A stretch of DNA of 15,769 nt from an uncultured Collinsella sp. (GTDB lineage Bacteria > Actinomycetota > Coriobacteriia > Coriobacteriales > Coriobacteriaceae). Positions 1 to 6,070 of this stretch are shown piece by piece; position 1 is the stretch's first letter; every line of letters starts with the position of its first letter. Position numbers and translations under genes: made by a program. The notes beneath the pieces were generated by a model. The model was not told the DNA's origin, made no database searches, and was given only the letters and a program-made list of their open reading frames with translations. The stretch covers positions 1-15,769 of the forward strand of contig USFU01000024.1 of the NCBI GenBank assembly GCA_900554135.1, given 5' to 3'.

Positions 1-2780
1 ACGGTGGCGGCATACTTGCCGGCGTCATTCAGCACGGCCTTTACCGTAACGGCCACCTGGTACTCGGCCTTGGAGTAGCGGAGCTTGTCGATGGCACCGG
101 TGGGAGGCGCGACCTCCTTCACCGTGTAGGTATAGGTCTTGGCGCCAGTCGGGTTCGAATCGTCGATCTTGGCAAGATGGCCCTTGTTGAATGCAATCTC
201 CCCAAAGTTCGCAACGATGTCGTTGACCTTGGACGCGTCCGTAGGTGCAACGGAAATGGTCGTTACGCCAGGCATCGGAGCCGCGGGATCGGACGTCGCC
301 GCCGTGATCTCGAAGTCGAACAAAACATAGCTGCCATCAGCATCCTTCGGCCAATCCGCATTGCGGACGGACTTAGTCACCGGGATCGTCACGGACGTAA
401 CGCTGCGCTTGTTGGAGATGTACGCAGTGCTATCAATGATGCTCGGCTGCTCGTCCCCCTTCCACGCGATGGAGCCGTCCGTGCTGGACACCGTGAACTT
501 GTAACCCGTCGGGTTCTTCTCGTAGCCAAACGGAGCCTGGGTCTCAACAAGGGTGTACGTGCCCGGCTGCAGGCCCTCGAGCGTGAACTTGCCAGACGTG
601 CCATCAATGTCTTTCCACGTGATATCGCCCGAATCCGACTGGTCACTCACGGTCCAGGACTGCACCTCAGCCAAGCCATCGGCACCCAGTTTCGCAAGCT
701 TCCACTCGGAACCAGCCAAAGGAGCGTACTTCACATCTCCGTCCTCAACCTTGGTCCAAGATACCGTACCGGTGATCTTGGTGTTGGCGATGGCGCTCTG
801 CGGATTGGAAATCTCGTTGCCGTTGGCGTCCACGTTGCCCACAAGGTTGAGTTCATCGCCCGTGTGGAACATCTTCGAGGTATAGATCGTATTGGAAAGC
901 TCGTAGCCCTCCGGCGCCTTGACCTCGCGAATGTAGTACGTGAAGTACTTCGTATCGCTCGTGTCGCCGATGTTGGCCTTCTGGTTCAGGTAGTTGTACT
1001 GAATGGTGCCAACGGCAGGATCGGAGTCATTCGTGCCGTTATCCAAAATGGAGACGATACGGTTCTCATCCTTCCGCGCATTGTCCTCGGTCGCGTAGAT
1101 GGCCCACTCGGAACCCGCGAGCGGTTTGCCGTCCGCCGCATCGATCTTGCTCCACGCAACGGCGGAGCCGCCGGGCGTATAGGTACCAGACCACGGGAAG
1201 TTGTGACGCTCCTGATCCATATCGATGACGGAAGCCGATTCACCCTCAGTGAAATTCCCCGCGACCGTGTGGTTATACATCTGGAAGTCCCCACCAACAT
1301 AAACACGCCCGTTGGTAGTCACGTGATCCTCGAAGCCGCCATTGGGAACAACTATGCTGCCCAACATAGCGGCTGCCGGGTCGTCGTCGGTCCACTTTCC
1401 GTCCGCACCAGGATAAAGCTCAGTATTGCCCTTAAGGGCCATACCACCGCGGATGGTGACCTGGCTGGCCGTTGCGAAATTCCACAGGATGCTCTGGGCG
1501 GCAGTGGAGTACAGAGCCCTGAGGCGCTTAGCCTCGTCGGTGTCACCTTCCTCGTACCCGCGGGAGATTTCCTTGCCGTTCCGCGAGAAACGCCAGCCGG
1601 TGTTGAACTCAACCGGAGTCCCCTTATCATCGATGATGTTGACGACCACGGAAGCGCCCTCGGGTATTTTATTGAAGCTGAAGTCCACGCCACGGTAGGT
1701 CTTGTCGCCAATGGAGTTGGTAAGATCCGACGCCTTCAGGTTAAAGACTTGAAGCGAAGAACCCTTGCCGCTATCGTCCGCATCGCCGGCAAACGTGATG
1801 AGCTTCTCGTTGTTGACAAGGGTTACCCGGTTGGGAACGACGTTGCCGTTAACGTCGGTATAGTTCGTCTTGCGCGTAAAGGTCTTGCGATCGCCGTTGA
1901 ACGTGAGTCCGTACTGCTCCTTGTTGTTGTACTTTTTAATGGTGTAATTGGGATTCTCCTCGGCAACACTAACCGTGTAGCTCAATTTGGAATCAAGCTT
2001 TGCGAGAGGCGCGGAGATTTTCGCTTTTACTTCGGACTCCAGGTAATCGGTGTAATCCTTACCGTTGATCTTGAGGACGTTGGCTTTGTTGAACAGCGAA
2101 CTTTGGTCCGCATTTTCCCCTTCATAGTAGTTGCCCTGCGTCTTCACCACAGACTGGCGCTTGTTGTCAGCATTCCAATTGTTGCCAGGATTCCAATAGG
2201 TAATGGGACCGGCGATCTGCGCGGTGTAGTCATAGCCGGTATTCTCTTTCGACTTGCCGACCCAGGCACCCTTGGTCCAAGCACCAACCGTCGCAGTATT
2301 TAAGGTCGATCCCAGACCGGTGTTCATGTTCTCAATCGAGCTCTTTATACCGGCGACCGCAAGCACCGTGCTTCCCTCACTGGGACGAAACTGCGAGCCA
2401 AAACCAACGGTGCCGAAACGGAAGCCATCGCCGCTCCAACTCTCCTTGACAGGATTCATGGCAAGCTTGCCACGGACCACGGTAAGGCCCTCCGCCTCAG
2501 CGGCATATGAGCCGGTGGGGGCATTGCTCGCATCAAGAGTATTAGTGTCGCTCGGCTTACCACCGATGTACATGTCGCGGCCGACGTAGGTGGCAACGCC
2601 GGGATCGGAGGTGGAGACATTGATATTCGTACCAATACCGATGGGCGTTGGCTTGTAAATGCCCGGAGTGAGATGTCCAGCATCTTCCGCGCTTGCGGTG
2701 GAGACCGCGCTAAACGGCGACAACAGAGTGCTCACTACGAGAACAGTTGCCATAAAGCTACATGCGGCGAACTTCTTCAC
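1..2780 (-). CDS. Secreted choice-of-anchor A / CnaB pilin-like surface protein (partial, 3' end outside window)
   Basis: I translated this frame by hand: it is open from a GTG at 2780 to the left edge, giving 926 residues without a stop. Residues 1-31 are a signal peptide (VKK, hydrophobic core, probable cleavage after ASA). Residues about 37-505 resemble the choice-of-anchor A adhesin domain, ending in ILWNF, GSIVVP and GRVYVGGDF (491-499). A first CnaB/SpaA domain follows (about 539-666; Lys545, Glu619 in the E-box YYIREVKAPEGY, Asn near 659-666). The second is 667-790 (Lys677, Glu746 in GTYTLVETQAPFGY, Asn790). From about 794 a Spy0128/FctA-type pilin domain starts (Lys803, Glu889). These residues suggest self-formed Lys-Asn isopeptide bonds. 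A C-terminal sorting signal such as LPXTG would be expected beyond the window. The likely role is wall-anchored adhesin or pilus subunit. The start is supported by the signal peptide and a weak GGGGTG six bases upstream, and overlaps the stop of the preceding small ORF. The ligand is unknown. Confidence 0.9.
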   Translation of the reverse strand, partial: MKKFAACSFMATVLVVSTLLSPFSAVSTASAEDAGHLTPGIYKPTPIGIGTNINVSTSDPGVATYVGRDMYIGGKPSDTNTLDASNAPTGSYAAEAEGLTVVRGKLAMNPVKESWSGDGFRFGTVGFGSQFRPSEGSTVLAVAGIKSSIENMNTGLGSTLNTATVGAWTKGAWVGKSKENTGYDYTAQIAGPITYWNPGNNWNADNKRQSVVKTQGNYYEGENADQSSLFNKANVLKINGKDYTDYLESEVKAKISAPLAKLDSKLSYTVSVAEENPNYTIKKYNNKEQYGLTFNGDRKTFTRKTNYTDVNGNVVPNRVTLVNNEKLITFAGDADDSGKGSSLQVFNLKASDLTNSIGDKTYRGVDFSFNKIPEGASVVVNIIDDKGTPVEFNTGWRFSRNGKEISRGYEEGDTDEAKRLRALYSTAAQSILWNFATASQVTIRGGMALKGNTELYPGADGKWTDDDPAAAMLGSIVVPNGGFEDHVTTNGRVYVGGDFQMYNHTVAGNFTEGESASVIDMDQERHNFPWSGTYTPGGSAVAWSKIDAADGKPLAGSEWAIYATEDNARKDENRIVSILDNGTNDSDPAVGTIQYNYLNQKANIGDTSDTKYFTYYIREVKAPEGYELSNTIYTSKMFHTGDELNLVGNVDANGNEISNPQSAIANTKITGTVSWTKVEDGDVKYAPLAGSEWKLAKLGADGLAEVQSWTVSDQSDSGDITWKDIDGTSGKFTLEGLQPGTYTLVETQAPFGYEKNPTGYKFTVSSTDGSIAWKGDEQPSIIDSTAYISNKRSVTSVTIPVTKSVRNADWPKDADGSYVLFDFEITAATSDPAAPMPGVTTISVAPTDASKVNDIVANFGEIAFNKGHLAKIDDSNPTGAKTYTYTVKEVAPPTGAIDKLRYSKAEYQVAVTVKAVLNDAGKYAAT

Positions 2781-2965
2781 TTTGAGCACCCCATTACAGT
2801 TTCCTCGGTAAAAACTGTCTGGGTGTCGCTGGCGATGGCCTGCGAGATCGGGGGCATAACGAGCGACAGTACCAGGCTCAAAACGGAAGCTCCGCACAAA
2901 ACACCTGCCAGCACACGATGTGCCGCTTTATTGTCCTGCTTAGATTTATCTGAATTTGCTGTCAT
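2777..2965 (-). CDS. 62-residue secreted or membrane peptide translationally coupled to the surface protein
   Basis: This ATG has one of the strongest ribosome sites in the window: GGGGAGGAG six bases upstream. The product is 62 residues: a polar basic N-terminus (about 1-17), a hydrophobic stretch (about 18-45) ending in an AIA signal-peptidase-like site, and a 17-residue tail ending MGCSK. Its TGA overlaps the GTG of the surface-protein gene in the arrangement GTGA, which normally means translational coupling. I do not recognise a domain beyond the signal-like segment. It may be a real small exported peptide, a leader ORF that sets translation of the adhesin, or the stranded N-terminus of a longer protein left by a frameshift. 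The last is possible because the downstream frame is reached by a -1 shift. Because the downstream ORF has its own complete signal peptide, I favour a separate coupled ORF. Confidence 0.6.
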   Translation of the reverse strand: MTANSDKSKQDNKAAHRVLAGVLCGASVLSLVLSLVMPPISQAIASDTQTVFTEETVMGCSK

Positions 2966-3055
2966 CGATGTCTCCTCCCCAAGAGACCGCGATCTTGCTC
3001 TTTCACTATCAAGCGTATCTGCGCAACCTGTAATTGCGCACACTTAGTAACGAAT

Positions 3056-3085
3056 ATTGTAACGATTGTTTGAACATCTGGGCAA
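3056..3085 (-). promoter_or_regulatory. Candidate promoter for the small ORF and surface-protein operon
   Basis: Read on the minus strand there is TTGCCC (3085-3080), an 18-base gap, and TACAAT (3061-3056), which matches five of six bases of the -10 consensus. Transcription would begin near 3049, leaving an 84-base leader before the ATG at 2965. The surrounding DNA is clearly AT-richer than the genes. A second possible -35 (TTGACA) lies further upstream inside the palindrome at 3111-3127, but I see no good -10 at standard spacing for it. Confidence 0.4.
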
Positions 3086-3110
3086 AATAACCGATAGTTT
3101 TGTAGCGGAT

Positions 3111-3127
3111 TGTCAATTCTCTTGACA
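3111..3127. promoter_or_regulatory. Inverted repeat TGTCAA-N5-TTGACA, possible operator
   Basis: A perfect six-base inverted repeat separated by five bases lies about 25-50 bp upstream of the candidate promoter of the surface-protein operon. Each arm is also a -35 consensus, one per strand. It could be a regulator binding site or an incidental pair of promoter-like hexamers. No regulator gene lies next to it. Confidence 0.3.
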
Positions 3128-3253
3128 TTTGCTCAGATTTACCTTCGTTTATTCGCTATCTATTTTTTGTTTCTACTGGTAATTTAGTTGCCATCATTTT
3201 TTTAATGGCATTAGATTAATTTGCACAAATTTTTGCTCAAGAGCAAGCATCCC

Positions 3254-3280
3254 GCTCACGGTCGAAAATCGACCGTGAGC
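3254..3280. repeat. Perfect 12-bp hairpin (GCTCACGGTCGA / TCGACCGTGAGC, 3-base loop)
   Basis: The two 12-base arms are exactly complementary around an AAA loop. It lies about 190 bases beyond the HAD stop and about 290 bases upstream of the small ORF. No T run follows on either strand, so it is not a standard intrinsic terminator. It may be an RNA-stabilising 3' end, a protein-binding dyad, or a barrier between the two transcription units. Confidence 0.6.
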
Positions 3281-3423
3281 AGCAGGTCATTAACCGGAAG
3301 GAATATCCTACCAAACTGATGAGAATATCTTTAACCCATCGGCGGTTAGAAGCGTAATGCTCAGACAACCATATTTGAATTTGCGCGCAGATTTTAGGCA
3401 TCAATTCGCCTAAATCGCCTGAG

Positions 3424-3457
3424 ACTACCACAAAGGTGCCTGCCTCCCTGTGGTGGT
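3424..3457 (-). repeat. Degenerate copy of the CCACCACAAAGG hairpin repeat, after the HAD gene
   Basis: ACTACCACA (3424-3432) pairs with TGTGGTGGT (3449-3457) with one G-T wobble, and the sequence between them begins AAGGTGCCTG, as in the copies at 4386 and 5977. It lies 12 bases beyond the HAD stop, the same kind of position as the other copies. Its right arm has drifted (CCCTG in place of CCTTTG) and it lacks the T5 tail on the minus strand, so terminator activity is doubtful. Confidence 0.55.
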
Positions 3458-3469
3458 TCTCCCCCTGCG

Positions 3470-4291
3470 CTACAGCAGATGCTCCTCGATAAAGATCGCG
3501 ATGCCGTCTTCGTCGTTGCTCGCGGTTACAAAATCGGCGGCGGCGCGGGTGGCGTCGCTTCCGTTTGCCATGGCCACGCCCACGCCGGCGTCGGCCACCA
3601 TGCCGGCGTCGTTGTCCGCATCGCCGAACACGCAAATGTTCTGGAGCCCCATGTCGTTGAGCTCCGCCACGCGCACAAGGCCGCGCGTCTTGGACACGCG
3701 CGGATCCATGAACTCGTAGAGCCACTGCGTGGTTTGCAGAGACGCCGCCTTAACAGTGTTATCGGCAAACGTCGACGCCCGCTCAATCACCCGCGGCATT
3801 ACCTCGGGCGCCATAGTAAACATCACCTTGGGCTGCGGCTCGCGCAAGAACTCGGCAAAATCGACCACCTGGTAGGGCACGCCGTCGACGCGGGACAGGT
3901 GCTCGACGCACGCGTTGCTCTCGGGCACGTAGAACACGCCGTCTCGGGGGCAGACGGGCGTTGCCGGAAGGTCCGCCATGTGTTTGCAGATGCGCGCGAT
4001 GGTCTCGCCCGGCAGCGGATAGCTTAGCTCGTTGATGTCGTGCGCGCGGTCGATGACCTCGGCACCACCGCAGCCCACCATCACGTCTACCAAGCCTTCG
4101 ATGCCCCAGAGCTCGTACATGGCCTCGGTCGCGCGGGCGTCGCGCCCGGTGCACAGGCCAAAGAGTACGCCGCGCTCGCGCAGGGCGCGGATCGCCGCCA
4201 CAGTGCGCGGGGACACCGTGTGCTGGCTCGTGAGCAGCGTGCCGTCGATATCGCAGAACACGGCTTTGATGTGGCTGAAGGTGGTGTCCAT
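3470..4291 (-). CDS. Cof-type HAD-superfamily phosphatase
   Basis: A 273-residue cytoplasmic haloacid-dehalogenase-type hydrolase that would hydrolyse a phosphate ester, probably a sugar phosphate or nucleotide-related substrate. Motif I is FCDIDGTLL with nucleophile Asp14 and acid/base Asp16; motif II is the Thr of LCTGR (Thr48); motif III is probably Lys201; motif IV is GDADND (223-228), binding Mg2+. The segment between motifs II and III (about 80-190) is the C2-type cap of the Cof/YidA class, and the length is normal. I chose the ATG at 4291: AAAGG lies five bases before it and the family N-terminus begins there. The frame stays open upstream only because it reads through the hairpin terminator of the MFS gene. 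The gene stands alone. The substrate cannot be told from sequence. Confidence 0.88.
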   Translation of the reverse strand: MDTTFSHIKAVFCDIDGTLLTSQHTVSPRTVAAIRALRERGVLFGLCTGRDARATEAMYELWGIEGLVDVMVGCGGAEVIDRAHDINELSYPLPGETIARICKHMADLPATPVCPRDGVFYVPESNACVEHLSRVDGVPYQVVDFAEFLREPQPKVMFTMAPEVMPRVIERASTFADNTVKAASLQTTQWLYEFMDPRVSKTRGLVRVAELNDMGLQNICVFGDADNDAGMVADAGVGVAMANGSDATRAAADFVTASNDEDGIAIFIEEHLL

Positions 4292-4346
4292 GGGGACCTT
4301 TCTGGGTTGTACGGCGGTGCTGAATGTGGTCGGAAATGGTGTACAT

Positions 4347-4377
4347 GGTATACCAAGGCGCAGGCGCGGCCCGTCAA
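4347..4377 (-). promoter_or_regulatory. Candidate promoter for the HAD gene
   Basis: On the minus strand TTGACG (4377-4372) is followed after 19 bases by TATACC (4352-4347) preceded by TGG, an extended -10 arrangement. The -10 lies inside the perfect palindrome TGGTATACCA (4346-4355), which could also bind a regulator. The initiation site would be near 4340, about 50 bases before the ATG. Confidence 0.35.
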
Positions 4378-4380
4378 AGC

Positions 4381-4418
4381 AAAAACCACCACAAAGGTGC
4401 CTGGCCCCTTTGTGGTGG
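4381..4418 (-). terminator. Intrinsic terminator after the MFS gene (repeat copy B)
   Basis: On the minus strand a perfect 12-bp stem, CCACCACAAAGG (4418-4407) with CCTTTGTGGTGG (4397-4386), has a nine-base loop and is followed by TTTTT (4385-4381). It lies downstream of the MFS stop and just before the HAD promoter. It is almost identical to the copy at 5972-6009. Confidence 0.75.
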
Positions 4419-4450
4419 CCGGACCCGCAGGATGGCATGGCCCGGGGCGC

Positions 4451-4515
4451 AAACCATCACAACATTCGACGTTATTCGGCAAAATCGCGATTTTCATCGA
4501 ATGTTGTGATGGTTT
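4451..4515 (+). repeat. Palindromic element, copy 1 (19-bp arms, 27-base centre)
   Basis: ACCATCACAACATTCGA (4453-4469) and its exact reverse complement (4497-4513) enclose 27 bases; one AA/TT pair on each side extends the arms to 19 bp. The centre holds a second palindrome, AAAATCGCGATTTT (4481-4494). It abuts the TAA of the MFS gene at 4516-4518. The same arms occur at 8565-8625, where the centre matches copy 1 only when reversed. It encodes nothing recognisable. Confidence 0.85.
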
Positions 4516-5802
4516 TTACTGCTTTGCGGCACGATCCAAATGCCGGCGTCCAAACAGCAGCAGCGCCGCGGGAACCGCCGTCACGACCATGCCCGCACCA
4601 ACGAGCGTCTGCTGCACGCCAAACGTCGCCGCCAGCCAGGGGGCAATCGCCAGCGGGGCTACGCCGGCAAACATGTTGCCAAAGCCCATGACCGAGTTCA
4701 CGCGACCGAGCTGCTCGAGCGGGGCCGTCGTTTGCACGATGGTGTTGTGGAGCGGGTTGACGACGCCCCAGGCCACGCCCAGGGCAATCTGGCCGACAAG
4801 GGCTACGCCCACGTACGGCGTTCCCACGTAGAGCAGGCTTCCCAGACCCACGGACATGAGCGCCACAAGCAGCGTCTTAAGGTTGACCAGATGCGGCGGC
4901 AAGCGGAGCGCGGTCACGGCGCCCAGCACCGCGCCCACACCGCTGGCCGACGAGAGCCAGCCCATCCATTCGACACCGACGTGCAGAACATCGCGGTAGA
5001 AGAACGACTCCAGCGGGTCAAAGGCGCCATAGCCGAAGTTCGAAAGAAAGATGATGCAGAACAGTAGGGCGAGAACGCTGTTGGTAAAGACTGTCTTGAT
5101 GCTGGTCGCGAAGGTTGCGCGGGAGGACGTGTTGGGGTCGGGGCTTTGGCTGGCCTTATCCGATGTGATGTCGCCGGGCGCGGGTTTGCCTTCGTGTGTG
5201 GCGGCCTGACCCGCACTTTGCCTAAAGCCCCAGCCGGCAATGAGCGCCAGTACGGTAAAAATCATCATGAGCACGAACACCGCGCGTGACGATGTAGCCG
5301 CCGCGACAAAGCCTCCCAGTGTGGGGCCGACGATAATGCTCACGTTGGAGAACATGGTTATGACGGAGTTGATGTCTTTGAGCTCGACGGAGTCGTCGGT
5401 GAGATATGCCGGATAGGACGTGGCGATGGGTTGGGCGAATCCCATCACAAAACCTAGGAGCGCCGCGCCGAGCAGGACGATGCCGGTCGCGCTGCCAAAG
5501 GCGATGATTGCCGCACCCGTCGCCAGCGTGCCGACGATGCTCAACAAGAAATGGCGACGTGGGCCCCAGGCGTCGAGCGCCGCACCGCCAGCAAAGGACC
5601 CCATGATCACAAAGACGTTCATAAAGAGGACAGCCAGTGACGTCGCAACGACGGAGGCGCCGTCCGCATAGGTGAGCGTTCCGATGACGCCGATAAAGTA
5701 GCTGGTCTGAAAACCGGTGTAGATGAGAAAGCGCATCGCCACCAGGCGCTTGGCCTGCACGGACAGCGATGATTGAGGCTTTGAGAAAAGAGAGGCGAGC
5801 AT
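4516..5802 (-). CDS. Major facilitator superfamily (MFS) efflux-type transporter
   Basis: A 428-residue integral membrane protein of normal MFS length. It has about 12 hydrophobic segments in two halves, joined by a polar loop at about 192-235 rich in Ser, Asp and Lys. The motif A-like segment GGAALDAWGPRR (72-83) lies between the second and third helices. Such proteins exchange a small molecule for protons across the cytoplasmic membrane. The sequence resembles the enterobactin-exporter/MefA-like DHA3 group, so drug or metabolite efflux is the best guess, but the substrate is unknown. I chose the ATG at 5802 because AAGGAG sits five bases upstream; the in-frame ATG further upstream (MPAVRIRMKQG) has no such site. 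It is monocistronic, ending in the palindromic element and the terminator at 4381-4418. Confidence 0.88.
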   Translation of the reverse strand: MLASLFSKPQSSLSVQAKRLVAMRFLIYTGFQTSYFIGVIGTLTYADGASVVATSLAVLFMNVFVIMGSFAGGAALDAWGPRRHFLLSIVGTLATGAAIIAFGSATGIVLLGAALLGFVMGFAQPIATSYPAYLTDDSVELKDINSVITMFSNVSIIVGPTLGGFVAAATSSRAVFVLMMIFTVLALIAGWGFRQSAGQAATHEGKPAPGDITSDKASQSPDPNTSSRATFATSIKTVFTNSVLALLFCIIFLSNFGYGAFDPLESFFYRDVLHVGVEWMGWLSSASGVGAVLGAVTALRLPPHLVNLKTLLVALMSVGLGSLLYVGTPYVGVALVGQIALGVAWGVVNPLHNTIVQTTAPLEQLGRVNSVMGFGNMFAGVAPLAIAPWLAATFGVQQTLVGAGMVVTAVPAALLLFGRRHLDRAAKQ

Positions 5803-5812
5803 GGAGACTCCT

Positions 5813-5880
5813 TGTTTCATACGAATGCGGACGGCGGGCATTCGCCACCGTCTGCCAAATCAATCTATCCGCATGAAACA
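5813..5880 (-). promoter_or_regulatory. Nested inverted repeats in the MFS leader, touching the ribosome site
   Basis: On the minus strand TGTTTCAT (5880-5873) can pair with ATGAAACA (5820-5813), which directly precedes and overlaps the AAGGAG ribosome site of the MFS gene. Between them CGAATGC/GCATTCG (5844-5838 with 5828-5822) forms an inner 7-bp hairpin. If the leader is transcribed, this fold could affect access of ribosomes. I could not identify a convincing promoter in 5803-5965. Confidence 0.3.
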
Positions 5881-5971
5881 TTAAGGACGCATCAAGCCCC
5901 TTCTCTCCGCTTTTCGCCCGTCATGAACTTCTTGTCAGATTGTAAGGCATGTCCCACACATCTACCAAAGC

Positions 5972-6009
5972 AAAAACCACCACAAAGGAGCCTGGCCCCT
6001 TTGTGGTGG
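5972..6009 (-). terminator. Second terminator after moaC-mobB (repeat copy C)
   Basis: The minus-strand stem CCACCACAAAGG (6009-5998) with CCTTTGTGGTGG (5988-5977) is followed by TTTTT (5976-5972). Over 44 bases (5966-6009) it differs from copy B (4375-4418) at one loop position only. It lies about 60 bases past the moaC-mobB stop, behind another terminator. Confidence 0.7.
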
Positions 6010-6024
6010 AAATGACGTTTGCCC

Positions 6025-6070
6025 AGATAAAACCTGCCAAAATAAACCTGTCCTTTTTTGGCAGGTTTTA
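6025..6070 (-). terminator. Intrinsic terminator overlapping the moaC-mobB stop codon
   Basis: A perfect 14-bp stem, AAAACCTGCCAAAA (6069-6056 read on the minus strand) with its complement (6042-6029), has a 13-base loop and ends in TTTTATC on the minus strand. The TAA stop of moaC-mobB (6070-6068) shares its last two bases with the stem, so ribosomes terminate exactly at the hairpin base. Confidence 0.8.

Larger units (their letters stand above)
2966..3469. other. Gene-free AT-rich intergenic region
   Basis: About 500 bases separate the small ORF from the HAD phosphatase stop. I find no convincing gene here. The part nearest the surface-protein operon (about 3040-3240) is AT-rich with T runs and holds the candidate promoter and palindrome. 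The rest holds three hairpins: a perfect 12-bp stem at 3254-3280, a 7-bp stem TTTAGGC/GCCTAAA at 3393-3414, and a degenerate copy of the CCACCACAAAGG repeat at 3424-3457. A six-base hairpin TTGCTC-AA-GAGCAA is at 3233-3246. None is followed by a clean T tract on the minus strand, so where the HAD transcript ends is unclear. Confidence 0.6.

Noticed and set aside
177..2303. 708-codon ORF on the plus strand
   Set aside because: It is codon-for-codon antisense to the surface-protein gene and ends where that gene uses a rare TTA Leu codon. The translation is Arg/Val-rich with no domain, signal or ribosome site, whereas the minus frame gives clear domains.
3237..3401. Possible 54-residue ORF on the minus strand starting MPKIC, downstream of the HAD gene
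   Set aside because: No adequate ribosome site, no recognisable domain, and it runs through two hairpins. It might be a gene remnant but cannot be supported.
4292..4438. N-terminal extension of the HAD ORF
   Set aside because: The extension reads through the terminator hairpin and the promoter region. The ribosome site and family N-terminus support the start at 4291.
4375..6009. CRISPR-like array from the similar palindromic repeats
   Set aside because: The repeats are about 1.5 kb apart with genes between them, there is no regular spacing and no cas gene.
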